Positions 6,083-15,467 of a stretch of 53,796 nt of DNA are shown here, one piece after another. The stretch lies in NCBI RefSeq assembly GCF_030697305.1, contig NZ_JAUYQL010000115.1, forward strand, positions 1-53,796. The letters run 5' to 3'. The position numbers and the translations under genes were made by a program. The stretch comes from Phenylobacterium sp. (GTDB lineage: Bacteria; Pseudomonadota; Alphaproteobacteria; Caulobacterales; Caulobacteraceae). The notes under the pieces were generated by a model that was not told where the DNA came from, did no database searches, and worked only from the letters and a program-made list of their open reading frames with translations. The first letter of the stretch is position 1. Each line of letters starts with the position of its first letter.

Positions 6083-7006
6083 ATGTCACAGATCCTGCGA
6101 GGCGGCGTCATCGGCGCCGGTGTGTTCGGCGCCCACCACGCTCGCAAATATGCGTCGCTGCCGGGCTCTGTGCTGTCGGCGGTCTATGACGTGGACGCCC
6201 AGCGCGCCGCTGCCCTGGCCATGCCGCTGGGCGGGCGGGCTTTCGGCGACCTCGCGTCGTTCTTCGAGGCGGTGGACGTGGTCACGGTAGCCTCGCCCGC
6301 AGTGCTGCATGGTGAGCATGCCCTGGCCGCGCTCGCCGCCGGCAAGCCGATCTACGTGGAGAAGCCGCTGGCGGTCAGTCTCGACGACGCCGAGCGCATC
6401 CAGGCGCTGGCGGCGCAGCGCGACCTGGTCGTGGCCTGCGGCCATCAGGAGCGCGTGCTGTTTCGCGCGATCGGCCTGTTCGACGCGCCCGAGCCGCCGC
6501 TGCGGCTGGAGGCGGTGCGCCACGGGCCGGTTTCCGACCGTAGCCTCGACGTCTCGGTGGTGCTGGACCTGATGATCCACGACCTCGACCTGGCGCTGGC
6601 GCTTTCGCCGTCCGAAGCGGTCACCGCGGAAGGTGATGGGGTCAGGGACTACAGCGGCGGTTGGGATGCGGCGCGCGCCGAGGTGACCTTCGCCGACGGT
6701 TTCACGGCCGCCTTCGACGTCTCGCGGATGGCGCCGGAGCGCAAGCGCACCATGCGGGTGGTCTACGCCACCGGCGAGGTGGAGATCGACTTCATCTCAC
6801 GCGCCTTCCGCAACACCACCGGCTGGCCGCTGGACCCCGACTTCGCCGAGGCCCCTGCCGTCAAGGACACGCTCGGCGCCAGCGTTGAGAGCTTTCTCAA
6901 CGCCGTGCGCGGCGACGCCCCGCGCCCCGAAGTCACCGCCGCCGAGGCCACACGCGCGCTCGATCTGGCGCTGGCGATTGAACAGGCCCTGGAGGAGCAC
7001 GGCTGA
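6083..7006 (+). CDS. Gfo/Idh/MocA family NAD(P)-dependent oxidoreductase
   Basis: The protein has 307 residues. The N-terminal Rossmann fold starts MSQILRGGVIGAGVFGAHHA (the GxGxxG dinucleotide site), with the family's EKPLAVSL motif (Glu-Lys-Pro with catalytic Lys, about residues 93-100). The C-terminal half is the alpha/beta substrate domain, with MIHDLDLAL carrying the His expected in the active site. The family oxidises sugars, inositols or related hydroxy compounds; the substrate is not evident here. The start at 6083 gives the Rossmann fold directly; the open frame back to 5963 is low-quality sequence. The next gene follows after 35 bases. Confidence 0.85.
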   Translation: MSQILRGGVIGAGVFGAHHARKYASLPGSVLSAVYDVDAQRAAALAMPLGGRAFGDLASFFEAVDVVTVASPAVLHGEHALAALAAGKPIYVEKPLAVSLDDAERIQALAAQRDLVVACGHQERVLFRAIGLFDAPEPPLRLEAVRHGPVSDRSLDVSVVLDLMIHDLDLALALSPSEAVTAEGDGVRDYSGGWDAARAEVTFADGFTAAFDVSRMAPERKRTMRVVYATGEVEIDFISRAFRNTTGWPLDPDFAEAPAVKDTLGASVESFLNAVRGDAPRPEVTAAEATRALDLALAIEQALEEHG

Positions 7007-7041
7007 TCGGGTCTACGCTCGGCAGGGACAAGGAGACGACC

Positions 7042-7518
7042 ATGCCTGATGCCTACGACTACGGGTTCGACGCCATCGCCGGCGGGCCGCTGCCGCTGAG
7101 CAGCTTCAAAGGCAAGCCGGTGCTGGTGGTCAACACCGCCTCCAAGTGCGGCCTGACTCCGCAGTACGAAGGCTTGGAGAAGCTCTATCGCGACTACCGC
7201 GACCAGGGGCTGGTGGTGCTGGGCGTGCCCTGCAACCAGTTCGCCGGCCAGGAGCCGGGGACCGAGGCCGAAATCCAGGATTTCTGCGCGCTGACCTACG
7301 ACGTCGATTTCCCGATGACCGCCAAGGTCGAGGTGAAGGGCGAGGGCGCGCACCCGTTCTACAAATGGGCTGAGGCCGGGCTGGGCGAGGCGGCCGTGCC
7401 GGCGTGGAATTTCCACAAGATCCTGGTCGGCAAGGACGGCCAGTTGATCCGCGCGTTCGGCTCGCGCACCGATCCCCTCGACCCGGACGTCGTCGCCGCG
7501 GTCAAGCAGGCGCTGTGA
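7042..7518 (+). CDS. Glutathione peroxidase (Cys type)
   Basis: The protein has 158 residues, the normal length for bacterial thiol-type GPx. It reduces hydroperoxides using glutathione or, as in many bacteria, thioredoxin. The peroxidatic Cys lies in VNTASKCGLTP (about residue 36). The Gln of the catalytic tetrad is in VPCNQFAGQEPG, which also supplies the second Cys, and Trp-Asn are in WNFHKILVG. There is no signal peptide, so it is cytosolic. AAGGAGA upstream gives a strong ribosome site. It probably shares a transcript with the Gfo/Idh/MocA gene before it. Confidence 0.93.
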   Translation: MPDAYDYGFDAIAGGPLPLSSFKGKPVLVVNTASKCGLTPQYEGLEKLYRDYRDQGLVVLGVPCNQFAGQEPGTEAEIQDFCALTYDVDFPMTAKVEVKGEGAHPFYKWAEAGLGEAAVPAWNFHKILVGKDGQLIRAFGSRTDPLDPDVVAAVKQAL

Positions 7519-7619
7519 GGGTTGCGTCCGACTTGCGGACGGTTCGCAAGTTCGGCGCGTCACTTGGCGCCCACCAGCGCGACCGTTAGGGAAGACGGCT
7601 GTTTCTCGGAGGCGTCTTC

Positions 7620-9353
7620 ATGACCAGGAACCCGGACGGAACTTGGGACAAGTCCAAGCTGCCCAGCCGCCACGTGACGGAGGGGCCGTCGCGCGCGCCG
7701 CACCGCTCCTACCTCTATGCGATGGGGCTCGGCACCCGTGAGATCAACCAGCCGTTCGTCGGCGTAGCGTCTTGCTGGAACGAGGCCGCGCCCTGCAACA
7801 CCTCGTTGATGCGCCAGGCGCACGCGGTGTCGGAGGGTGTGAAGGCCGCAGGCGGGACGCCGCGAGAGTTCTGCACCATCACCTTCACCGACGGCATCGC
7901 CATGGGCCACGAGCGCATGCGCTCTACACTGGTCAGCCGTGAGGTGATCGCCGACTCGGTCGAGCTGACCATCCGCGGGCACTCCTATGACGCCCTGGTC
8001 GGGGTCGCCGGCTGCGACAAGTCGCTGCCCGGCATGATGATGGCCATGCTGCGCCTCAACGTGCCTTCGGCCTTCCTCTATGGCGGCTCGATCCTGCCAG
8101 GCGTCTGGCGCGGCAAGGAAGTCACCGTGCAGGACATTTTCGAAGGCGTCGGCGCTCATTCAGCCGGGACCATGAGCCTGGAGGATTTGTGCGACCTGGA
8201 GCAGCACGCCTGTCCGGGCGACGGGGCCTGCGGCGGCCAGTACACCGCCAACACCATGGCTTGCGTGTCGGAGGCGATCGGCCTCGCTCTGCCGCTGTCG
8301 TCAGCGCTGCCGGCGCCCTACCTTGACCGCGACGCCTATGCGGTGGCCACCGGCAAGGCGGTGATGCAGCTCATCGAGCGCAACATCCGCCCACGTGACA
8401 TCTGCACCCGCGAGGCCTTCGAGAACGCCGCGGTCGTGGTCGCGGCCACCGGTGGCTCCACGAACGGTGGACTGCATCTGCCGGCCATGGCCCATGAGGC
8501 TGGGATCTCCTTCACCTTGCGCGACGTGGCCGAGATCATGCGCCGCACGCCCTATCTCGCCGACCTGATGCCCGGCGGCCGCTATCCGGCGAAGAAGATG
8601 GGCGAGGCGGGCGGCATGCCCATCCTGCTCCGCACACTGCTGGACGCCGGCCTGATCCACGGCGACTGCATGACCGTGACCGGCAAGACCCTGCGTGAGA
8701 ACCTGGAAGGCGTGGTGTTCAATGAGGACCAGGACGTCATCCGTCCGGTCTCCAACCCGCTGTCGCCCACCGGCGGCGTGGTCGGCGTCTGGGGTTCGCT
8801 CGCGCCCGAAGGCGGCATCGTCAAGGTCGCGGGCCTGGGCCACACCAAGCACCGCGGCCCGGCTCGGGTGTTCGACGGTGAGGAAGCATGCTTCGCCGCC
8901 GTCGAGGCGCGTGACTACAAGCCCGGCGACGTGCTGGTGATCCGCTACGAAGGCCCCCGCGGCGGCCCCGGCATGCGCGAGATGCTGTCGACCACGGCGG
9001 CGATCTACGGTCAGGGCATTAGCGACAAGGTGGCCCTGATCACCGACGGCCGCTTCTCCGGCGCCACGCGCGGCCTGTGCATCGGCCACGTCGGCCCGGA
9101 AGCTCAGGCCGGCGGCCCGATCGCCTTGGTGCGCGACGGCGACATCATCAACATCGACTGCGACGCCGGCACCATCGACCTGGAGGTCGACCCGATCGAG
9201 CTGGAGCATCGGGCGCGGGACTGGAAGCCTCGCGTCACAGACTACGCCACCGGCGCGATCTGGAAGTTCTCCCAGACTGTCGGACCGGCCTATCTGGGCG
9301 CGGTGACCCATCCAGGCGGCGTGGCCGAGCGTCACGTCTACGCCGACATCTGA
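7620..9353 (+). CDS. ilvD: Dihydroxy-acid dehydratase, IlvD/Edd family
   Basis: The protein has 577 residues. IlvD converts 2,3-dihydroxy acids to 2-keto acids in valine, leucine and isoleucine synthesis. The iron-sulfur ligands are visible: Cys in ASCWNEAAPCN, in VAGCDKSLPGMMMA and in CPGDGACGGQYTANTM. The C-terminal GRFSGATRGLCIGHVGPEA block is also present. The start SRHVTEGPSRAPHRSYLYAMGL is typical of true IlvD. The shared family includes sugar-acid dehydratases such as arabonate dehydratase, so a sugar substrate is the main alternative. GGAGG about 10 bases before the ATG supports the start. A strong hairpin follows. Confidence 0.88.
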   Translation: MTRNPDGTWDKSKLPSRHVTEGPSRAPHRSYLYAMGLGTREINQPFVGVASCWNEAAPCNTSLMRQAHAVSEGVKAAGGTPREFCTITFTDGIAMGHERMRSTLVSREVIADSVELTIRGHSYDALVGVAGCDKSLPGMMMAMLRLNVPSAFLYGGSILPGVWRGKEVTVQDIFEGVGAHSAGTMSLEDLCDLEQHACPGDGACGGQYTANTMACVSEAIGLALPLSSALPAPYLDRDAYAVATGKAVMQLIERNIRPRDICTREAFENAAVVVAATGGSTNGGLHLPAMAHEAGISFTLRDVAEIMRRTPYLADLMPGGRYPAKKMGEAGGMPILLRTLLDAGLIHGDCMTVTGKTLRENLEGVVFNEDQDVIRPVSNPLSPTGGVVGVWGSLAPEGGIVKVAGLGHTKHRGPARVFDGEEACFAAVEARDYKPGDVLVIRYEGPRGGPGMREMLSTTAAIYGQGISDKVALITDGRFSGATRGLCIGHVGPEAQAGGPIALVRDGDIINIDCDAGTIDLEVDPIELEHRARDWKPRVTDYATGAIWKFSQTVGPAYLGAVTHPGGVAERHVYADI

Positions 9354-9364
9354 TACGCCTCGTC

Positions 9365-9393
9365 CGCCTGCCCGGCTTTGCGCCGGGCGGGCG
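9365..9393. terminator. Hairpin between converging ilvD and the minus-strand gene
   Basis: A 12-bp stem (9365-9376 with 9382-9393, one G-T wobble) surrounds the loop TTTGC, within 15 bases of the ilvD stop and touching the stop of the opposite gene. It lacks a long T-run, but its position between convergent genes fits a two-way terminator. Confidence 0.55.
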
Positions 9394-9395
9394 GA

Positions 9396-10094
9396 TCAGG
9401 ACTTGCGATCGTCGTCGAAGTCCTCGTCCAGATCGTCGCCGGGCTCATCCCAGGGCGGCGCGTCGGCCAGTTCCGGTTCCTCGAACAGCTCGGGCTGCTC
9501 TTCGGGCGGGATCGGCGGCGGCGGCGGCTGTGGCGGCCGAACGGGGGCGGGCCCCTCACGCCAGGCTGCGTGCCGGCGCAGGATCGCCTCGGCCCGGGCC
9601 AGCCATCGGTTGGCCTCCTGCACGGCCTTGGCCGCGGTGGCAGGGCCGCCTTTGCGGGCGACGCCGTCGTCGTTCCAGAGTTCCAGCTCGAAGTCGGGGT
9701 GGCGCACGTCGTCGAACACCAGCCGCAGCACCACCTCGTTCGCCATGCCGGCGATCTCGTCCAGGGCGCGGCGCGGTTCGTCGCGGAAGGCGCGCGCGGT
9801 GACCAGGCCGTCGACGATCAGCTCGGCGCCGACCAACTCGTCGATCCGATAGACCAGACACCAGGCGCCGGCATCCCAGGCCACCGCCACCGACCCCGAG
9901 GTGAAGTTGAATCCCGCCGCGCGACCGCGCCCGTGGGCGATCACCACCGCATCGGCCTCACCGCTCAGCACGCGGCGCATCGCCCGGCGAAGGCGGCGCT
10001 CCTCCTCCATCCACCAGACGGCGGCGGCCCCCAGCGCGGTGAGGGCCGCGCCCGCCAGCAGGAGCAGCAGCAGGAGGCGGGCGATTTCGCTCAT
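9396..10094 (-). CDS. Membrane-anchored protein of unknown function
   Basis: The protein has 232 residues. One N-terminal transmembrane segment (about 5-29, RLLLLLLLAGAALTALGAAAVWW) is followed by a basic EEERRLRRAMRR helix, a soluble domain of about 130 residues with mixed strands and helices, and a disordered tail rich in Pro, Glu and Asp (PPPPPIPPEEQPELFEEPE onward). Probably an inner-membrane protein with a cytosolic domain. No family is recognised. It is separated from xth by about 55 bases in the same orientation and could be its downstream partner. Confidence 0.7.
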   Translation of the reverse strand: MSEIARLLLLLLLAGAALTALGAAAVWWMEEERRLRRAMRRVLSGEADAVVIAHGRGRAAGFNFTSGSVAVAWDAGAWCLVYRIDELVGAELIVDGLVTARAFRDEPRRALDEIAGMANEVVLRLVFDDVRHPDFELELWNDDGVARKGGPATAAKAVQEANRWLARAEAILRRHAAWREGPAPVRPPQPPPPPIPPEEQPELFEEPELADAPPWDEPGDDLDEDFDDDRKS

Positions 10095-10148
10095 GCCTGC
10101 GACGCTAGCCCGCTTCGACGCCGACGAGAAGCAAGGCGGCCGTGCGGG

Positions 10149-10928
10149 TCAAAGGTCGAGCTCGACCACCACCGGCACGTGATCCGACGGCTTTTCCCAG
10201 CCGCGCACGTCTCGGTGCACCACGCAGCCGATCAGCTTGTCCGCGGCTTGGGGAGAGAGCAGGGCATGGTCGATGCGGATGCCGTTGTTCCGCTGCCAGG
10301 CGCCGGCCTGGTAATCCCAGAAGGTGTAGGTCTCCGGCGCGCCGTCGATCTCCATGAAAGCGTCGGTGAGGCCCAGCCACTTGAGCGCCCGGAAGGCGCC
10401 GCGGCTCTGCGGCTGGAACAGCGCATCGCCCAACCAGGCGTCGGGGCGGTCCGCATCACGGGTCTCGGGAATGACATTGTAGTCGCCGACCAGAGCCAGC
10501 GGCTCCTCCAGGGCCAGCAAGTCGCGGGCGTGGGCGTTCAACCGCTCCATCCAGCGCAGCTTGTAGGCGAACTTGTCGGTGGTGATGGGGTTGCCGTTGG
10601 GCAGGTAGATCGAGGCGACCCGCACCGGTTGCGGTCCGGAGACCACAGCTTCGATGTAGCGGGCGTGGTCGTCTTCATCCTCGCCGGGCAGACCTCGGCG
10701 CACATCCTCGAGCGGCGTCTTCGACAGCATGGCGACGCCGTTGTAGGACTTCTGTCCGTGGACGGCGACGTTATAGCCAAGCCGTTCAAAGGCCTCGGCG
10801 GGGAACTTCTCGTCGACGCACTTGATCTCCTGGAAGCAGGCGACGTCGGGGCTCGCCTCCTCGATCCACTTCAGCACGGTCTCCAGCCGCGCGTTCACCG
10901 AGTTCACGTTCCAGGTGGCGATTCGCAT
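10149..10928 (-). CDS. xth: Exodeoxyribonuclease III / AP endonuclease
   Basis: The protein has 259 residues. It cleaves DNA at abasic sites and degrades 3' ends of duplex DNA in base-excision repair, using Mg2+. It starts MRIATWNVNSVNAR; the metal-binding Glu is in CFQEIKC (about residue 34), with the catalytic Asp-Asn in VGDYNVIP and the C-terminal Asp-His in KPSDHVPVVVE. Length and motif order fit the XthA family. The ATG at 10928 is the natural start because the fold begins at residue 1. Probably transcribed with the membrane protein downstream. Confidence 0.95.
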   Translation of the reverse strand: MRIATWNVNSVNARLETVLKWIEEASPDVACFQEIKCVDEKFPAEAFERLGYNVAVHGQKSYNGVAMLSKTPLEDVRRGLPGEDEDDHARYIEAVVSGPQPVRVASIYLPNGNPITTDKFAYKLRWMERLNAHARDLLALEEPLALVGDYNVIPETRDADRPDAWLGDALFQPQSRGAFRALKWLGLTDAFMEIDGAPETYTFWDYQAGAWQRNNGIRIDHALLSPQAADKLIGCVVHRDVRGWEKPSDHVPVVVELDL

Positions 10929-11020
10929 GGGCCGGTGCTCCTAGGCTCTACGCGACCTTCTTAGGCGCCGCAGCGAGGGCGCGCCACTGGCAGGGGCGAT
11001 TCGCACGCCCCATCACCGCC

Positions 11021-11052
11021 CGTCATCTTCGGGCTTGTCCCAAGGACGACGT
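11021..11052. repeat. Imperfect palindrome in the xth-erpA intergenic region
   Basis: CGTCATCTTCGGGCTTGTCCC followed by AAGGACGACG folds on itself (CGTC with GACG; CTTCGGG with TCCCAAG, imperfect). Similar CGTCATCCTCGGGCTTGTCC-like palindromes are dispersed between genes in many alphaproteobacteria. It may also act as a terminator downstream of erpA (minus strand). The rest of 10929-11077 shows no gene. Confidence 0.4.
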
Positions 11053-11077
11053 CTGACTGGAAAACCGGGCTCAGACC

Positions 11078-11410
11078 TCAGATCGAGAAGCTGACGCCGC
11101 AGCCGCAGCTGGATTTGGCGTTCGGGTTGCGGATCTTGAATTCCGCGCCGGCCAGTTCGTCGACGTAGTCGATCTCCGAACCGTTGAGCAGGGCCAGCGA
11201 GACCACGTCCACCAGGGCCGCCGCGCCATCGCGCTCGACCACCAGATCGTCGGGCTCCACATCCTCGACCAGATCGAACTGGTACTGGAATCCCGAGCAG
11301 CCGCCGCCTTCGACTGCGACACGCAGTTTCAGCGGGCGACCCTCGGTCATGCCGAGCGCCTGGATTCGGCGCGCGGCCGAGGGGGAGAGAGTGACGGACT
11401 GTGTTGTCAT
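11078..11410 (-). CDS. erpA: Iron-sulfur cluster insertion protein ErpA
   Basis: The protein has 110 residues. This A-type carrier delivers [Fe-S] clusters to target enzymes. The three conserved Cys are in EGGGCSGFQYQF (one) and the C-terminal SSCGCGVSFSI (two), and the HesB/IscA fold spans nearly the whole chain. In alphaproteobacteria this gene is commonly next to and divergent from the dGTPase gene, as here, which supports ErpA rather than IscA; there is no isc or suf operon nearby. Essential in several relatives, probably as the only such carrier for isoprenoid and respiratory enzymes. Confidence 0.88.
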   Translation of the reverse strand: MTTQSVTLSPSAARRIQALGMTEGRPLKLRVAVEGGGCSGFQYQFDLVEDVEPDDLVVERDGAAALVDVVSLALLNGSEIDYVDELAGAEFKIRNPNAKSSCGCGVSFSI

Positions 11411-11491
11411 GTGCGTTAAACCAAACCTTGGCCTGTTCTATATGTGATCACAACCGGCTTCGACCAAGAGGCCTCTAGCCAGATCGGTTCC

Positions 11492-12670
11492 ATGGCCGTC
11501 ATGCCGACCCCCCGCGCCGTCTACGCCGAAGACCCCGCCCGATCGCGCGGACGCCGATTCCCGGAGGCCGAGAGCGCGACGCGCACGCCGTTCGCCCGTG
11601 ACCGCGACCGCATCATCCACGCCACCGCCTTCCGCAGGCTTAAGGAAAAGACCCAGGTTTTCGTGGCCCACGAAGGCGACAATTTCCGCACACGTCTGAC
11701 GCATTCGCTGGAGGTGGCGCAGATCGCGCGGTCCCTGGCCACGGCGCTGGGTCTCGACGCCGACTTGGCCGAAACCATCGCGCTGGCCCACGACCTCGGC
11801 CATCCGCCGTTCGGCCACGCCGGCGAGGATGAGCTGGAACGCCAGATGAGCGACTTCGGCGGCTTCGACCACAACGTCCAAACCTTCCGCGTGATCACCC
11901 GGCTGGAGCGCCGCTATCCGCGCTTCGACGGCCTGAACCTGACGTGGGAGACGCTCGAAGGCGTGATCAAGCACAACGGCCCGGTGTCCGACCGCCTGAA
12001 CCGCCCGTCGTGGCGGGCGATCGCGGCGTTCGATTCGGAGTTCGACCTGCGGCTGGACGGCTGGGCCTCGGCCGAAGCGCAGGTGGCGGCGATCGCCGAC
12101 GACATCGCCTACAACAACCACGACGTCGACGACGGGGTGCAGGCTGGGCTGTTCAGGCTGTCCGAGCTGCTGGACGTGCCGCTGATCGGTCCGATCCTGG
12201 CCGACGTCCAACGCCGATACCCTGACACCGATCCGTCAATCCAACGGCTGGAAGCGGTGCGCGAGATGATCGGGGCGATGGTCGGCGACGTCCTCGCCGA
12301 GACCCGCCGTCGGGCCGCTGACAGCCGCGTGGCCACGGTAGAGGACGTGCGCAACCTGGACCACGCCCTGGTCGGCTTCTCCCGCGACATGGCCGAGGAC
12401 CTGGCGCGGCTGCGCAGCTTCCTCATGGAGCGGATGTACCGCCACTGGCGCGTCAATCGGACGCGCAGCCAAGCCCGCCGTATTCTGGCCGAGATGTTCC
12501 AGTTGTTCATGGCCGAACCCGACGTCCTGCCGACGGAGTGGTTCGCCCGGTCGCAGAAGCGCGACGAGGACGGGCCAGCCCAGGTGGTGTGCGACTACAT
12601 CGCGGGGATGACCGACCGTTTCGCCATTGAAGAGCACCGCAAGCTGTTCCACCTCGAGGTCTGGAACTAG
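11492..12670 (+). CDS. dgt: dGTPase-like deoxynucleoside triphosphate triphosphohydrolase
   Basis: The protein has about 392 residues. It belongs to the HD-domain dNTP triphosphohydrolases, which release tripolyphosphate from dNTPs and help limit dNTP pools. The HD metal site appears as [13 protein letters not shown] (His) and [16 protein letters not shown] (His-Asp, then His), with a later Asp in [14 protein letters not shown]. The start is uncertain: the frame is open from a GTG at 11444, but conservation appears to begin at [19 protein letters not shown], so ATG 11492 or 11501 is likelier; neither has a strong ribosome site. Divergent from erpA. A short GC hairpin (12672-12684) follows the stop. 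Confidence 0.88.
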   Translation: MAVMPTPRAVYAEDPARSRGRRFPEAESATRTPFARDRDRIIHATAFRRLKEKTQVFVAHEGDNFRTRLTHSLEVAQIARSLATALGLDADLAETIALAHDLGHPPFGHAGEDELERQMSDFGGFDHNVQTFRVITRLERRYPRFDGLNLTWETLEGVIKHNGPVSDRLNRPSWRAIAAFDSEFDLRLDGWASAEAQVAAIADDIAYNNHDVDDGVQAGLFRLSELLDVPLIGPILADVQRRYPDTDPSIQRLEAVREMIGAMVGDVLAETRRRAADSRVATVEDVRNLDHALVGFSRDMAEDLARLRSFLMERMYRHWRVNRTRSQARRILAEMFQLFMAEPDVLPTEWFARSQKRDEDGPAQVVCDYIAGMTDRFAIEEHRKLFHLEVWN

Positions 12671-12835
12671 AGCCCGCGCCGGGCCTGTTTCGCAGACCCA
12701 GGCCGCCAGCGTCCACAGAGGGACGATTGGTCGCAAAGGGGCGGTTCGAACGCGGCGCCGCTTCGGTAGACTGCATGCCTGCGCACGCGTGATTCGCCTT
12801 GATCGCGCGCCGCCATTCGTTTCGGAGCCTTCGCG

Positions 12836-13648
12836 ATGAGCGACCAAGATCGCGGCGCCTACACCCCGCCCACCGACTCGCCGCTGTCGTTCGACGCGCG
12901 CCAGCCGGTGAGGGGGTCTCGGCCGCTGCCGCTGACCCTGATCGCCAGCGGCGTGGTGCTGGTGCTGCTGGCGATCGCCATCGTCGCGTTCTACCGGTCC
13001 GGCGTGCGGCAGGCGGGCGAAGCCCCACGGACGGTTGGCGTGCCGGTGGGCGAGATCACCGCGCCTGCACCAGCCGACGCCCAGCCTCAGGACGCCGCCG
13101 CGGGGCTGCAGATCTACAAGTCCGAGGCTGGAGAGCCGGCGACGCCGGTGTCGCCGACCTTCACCGCTCCGCCGGAACAGCCCGCCGCGCGGCCAGAACC
13201 CGCACCGCTGCCGGCCGCTACGCCGCCGCCGCCCAAGGCCGCGCCGACCTCGCCGGTCGTCGCCAAGCCTGCGCCGGCCGCGACCGCCGCCGGGCTGAAG
13301 CCCGCACAGCCGATCCCGGCGCCGGCCGCCAAGGCTCCTGCCGCGAAGACAATTCCCCCCGCCGCGGCTCCGGTCGCCAAGGCGACGCCGGCCCCGGCGA
13401 CGGGCGGCGGCGCGGCCTCCGTGCAGATCGGCGCCTTCTCGTCGCAGGCCCAGGTCGAGAGCGGCTGGGCGGATGCGGCTCGGATCGCGCCCGGCGCCAT
13501 CGCCGGCAAGGCACGTCGGGTCGAGCCGATCCAACGCGGCGGCCAGACCCTGTACCGCACCTCGGTCGCAGGCTTCGCCTCGCGCGCCGACGCCCAGGCC
13601 TTCTGCGGGCAGCTCAAGGCGGCCGGCAAGAGCTGCTTCGTCAAGTGA
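12836..13648 (+). CDS. SPOR-domain membrane protein
   Basis: The protein has 270 residues. A short cytosolic N-terminus, one transmembrane segment (about 36-55, LTLIASGVVLVLLAIAIVAF), a long Ala/Pro-rich periplasmic linker (about 75-190) and a C-terminal SPOR domain (about 195-270, SVQIGAFSSQAQVESGW ... YRTSVAGFASRADAQAFC). SPOR domains bind glycan strands stripped of peptides at the division septum, so this protein probably acts at constriction. It overlaps nagZ by 4 bases (GTGA) and heads the operon. Two Cys in the SPOR domain could form a disulfide. Confidence 0.88.
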   Translation: MSDQDRGAYTPPTDSPLSFDARQPVRGSRPLPLTLIASGVVLVLLAIAIVAFYRSGVRQAGEAPRTVGVPVGEITAPAPADAQPQDAAAGLQIYKSEAGEPATPVSPTFTAPPEQPAARPEPAPLPAATPPPPKAAPTSPVVAKPAPAATAAGLKPAQPIPAPAAKAPAAKTIPPAAAPVAKATPAPATGGGAASVQIGAFSSQAQVESGWADAARIAPGAIAGKARRVEPIQRGGQTLYRTSVAGFASRADAQAFCGQLKAAGKSCFVK

Positions 13649-14667
13649 CGCAGGCCTGCATCCTCGGCTGCTCCGGCCTGGAGCTTACCCCGCAGGAGAA
13701 GGCCTTCTTCCGCGACGTGCGTCCGTGGGGGTTCATCCTCTTCAAGCGCAACGTCGACACGCCCGATCAGGTGCGCGCGCTCGTGGACGCCTTGCGTGAC
13801 TGCGTCGGACGGCCCGACGCGGCGGTGCTGATCGACCAGGAGGGTGGCCGCGTCCAGCGCTTGAGCCAGCCGCACTGGCGGCGCTATCCGCCCGGCCGCG
13901 CCTACGGCGAGCTGGCCGGAAACGACATGCTGACGCGCCGCGAGATCACCCGCCTCGGCGCGCGGCTCCTGGCCCACGACCTGGCGGCGGTGGGGATCAA
14001 TGTCGACTGCGTGCCGGTGCTCGACGTGCCCGACCCCAGCGGCCACGAGATCATCGGTGACCGGGCCTATGGCGACACGCCGGACGCGGTGGGCCTGCTG
14101 GGCCGCGCCGCCGCCGAGGGCCTCATCGCCGGCGGCGTCTTGCCGGTGATCAAGCACATGCCCGGGCACGGGCGGGCGAAGTCCGACAGCCACTTGGCGC
14201 TGCCTGTGGTGGAGGCGAGCTACGAAGAGCTCGCTGAACGTGACTTCCCGCCATTTCGTATGCTCTCCGACATGCCGATGGCGATGAGCGCGCACGTCGT
14301 CTACACGGCGATCGACGCCAAACGCCCGGCGACCACCTCACGCAAGGCGATCCGCCGGGTGATTCGCGGCGAGCTGGGCTTCGACGGCCTGCTGATGACC
14401 GATGATCTGTCGATGAAGGCGCTGTCCGGCGACTTCACCGATCGCGCCAGGGCCTCGCTGGCCGCCGGCTGCGACATCGTCCTGCACTGCAACGGCGACA
14501 TGGACGAGATGAAGGCCGTGGTGGCGGGCGTCGGTTCGCTGTCCGGCAAGGCCAAGCGCCGGGCGGCTGCGGCCCTCGGCCGCATCGCACGCGCGCGCGA
14601 ACCGTTCGACGTGGAGGAGGCCCGCGCGCGGTTCGACGCCGCCTTCGACGGGCGCTACGCCGCATGA
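13645..14667 (+). CDS. nagZ: Beta-N-acetylhexosaminidase NagZ
   Basis: The protein has 340 residues. It is a glycoside hydrolase family 3 enzyme that removes GlcNAc from anhydro-muropeptides in the cytosol during murein recycling. The family's KHMPGHGRAKSDSH motif, which holds the catalytic His of NagZ, is about residues 168-181; MTDDLSMKAL carries the catalytic Asp nucleophile (about 252). The GTG start inside the preceding stop (GTGA) gives translational coupling; the larger open frame to 12799 is a shadow of the SPOR gene. mpl near the end of the window acts in the same recycling pathway. Confidence 0.93.
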   Translation: MTQACILGCSGLELTPQEKAFFRDVRPWGFILFKRNVDTPDQVRALVDALRDCVGRPDAAVLIDQEGGRVQRLSQPHWRRYPPGRAYGELAGNDMLTRREITRLGARLLAHDLAAVGINVDCVPVLDVPDPSGHEIIGDRAYGDTPDAVGLLGRAAAEGLIAGGVLPVIKHMPGHGRAKSDSHLALPVVEASYEELAERDFPPFRMLSDMPMAMSAHVVYTAIDAKRPATTSRKAIRRVIRGELGFDGLLMTDDLSMKALSGDFTDRARASLAAGCDIVLHCNGDMDEMKAVVAGVGSLSGKAKRRAAAALGRIARAREPFDVEEARARFDAAFDGRYAA

Positions 14668-15467
14668 GCGAGGGTTTCCAACCGCAACTCGATTTCGAGG
14701 CCGCAGGCGTCGCGGCCGAGGCGGGGGAGGGCCTGATCGTCGACCTGGACGGCTACGAAGGCCCGCTGCACGTGCTGCTGGCGCTGGCGCGCAGCCAGAA
14801 GGTCGACCTGCTGAAGCTGTCGGTGCTGAAGCTTGCCGACCAGTACCTGGCCTTCGTCCATCAGGCGCGGCGCGCGCGCTTTTCGCTCGCTGCGGACTAT
14901 CTGGTGATGGCCGCGTGGCTGGCCTACCTGAAGTCGCGACTGCTGCTGCCGAAGCCCGAGCGTCCGACCGCTGAGGAGCCGCCGGCCGACGAGGTCGCCG
15001 CCAGGCTGGCCTTCCGCCTGGCCAAGTTGGACGCCATGCGCCGCGCATCCGAGGCGCTGGCCGCTCTGCCGCATCTGGGCCGCGACGTGTTCGGTCGCGG
15101 CGATCCGCAGGCGATCCAGGTGATTCCCTCTACTCGATTGGAGGGCGACCTCTATGGCCTGATGAGCGCCTATGTCGGCCAGCGGGCGAGGGTGCGTGAA
15201 CGCCGCTACACGCCGGCCGCGCCCAAGGCCTATCCGCTGGAGGATGCGCGCGCGCGCCTGCGTGCCCTTTTGCCGGAACTGGAGCGCTGGACGCCGCTCG
15301 CCGGGGTCGCGCCGCTGGAAGGCAGGGGCGCGGGACCCAGCCGCGCCTCCTATCTCGCCTCGACGCTGTCGGCGAGCCTGGAGCTTGTCAAGGAAGGCGC
15401 TCTGGAGTCCCGCCAGCTGGAGGCCTTCGCCGACATCTTCCTGCGCACACGGCGGGACGCCGCGTGA
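14664..15467 (+). CDS. scpA: Segregation and condensation protein A
   Basis: The protein has 267 residues. ScpA is the kleisin that bridges SMC heads in bacterial condensin. The N-terminal SMC-neck-binding part has the family's DLDGYEGPLHVLLALARSQKVDL (about 29-52) and KSRLLLPKP motifs. A variable middle (Ala/Glu/Pro) and a C-terminal winged helix (SASLELVKEGALESRQLEAFADIFLR) follow. ATGA overlap with nagZ upstream and GTGA overlap with scpB downstream, so all three are translated from one message. Confidence 0.93.
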   Translation: MSEGFQPQLDFEAAGVAAEAGEGLIVDLDGYEGPLHVLLALARSQKVDLLKLSVLKLADQYLAFVHQARRARFSLAADYLVMAAWLAYLKSRLLLPKPERPTAEEPPADEVAARLAFRLAKLDAMRRASEALAALPHLGRDVFGRGDPQAIQVIPSTRLEGDLYGLMSAYVGQRARVRERRYTPAAPKAYPLEDARARLRALLPELERWTPLAGVAPLEGRGAGPSRASYLASTLSASLELVKEGALESRQLEAFADIFLRTRRDAA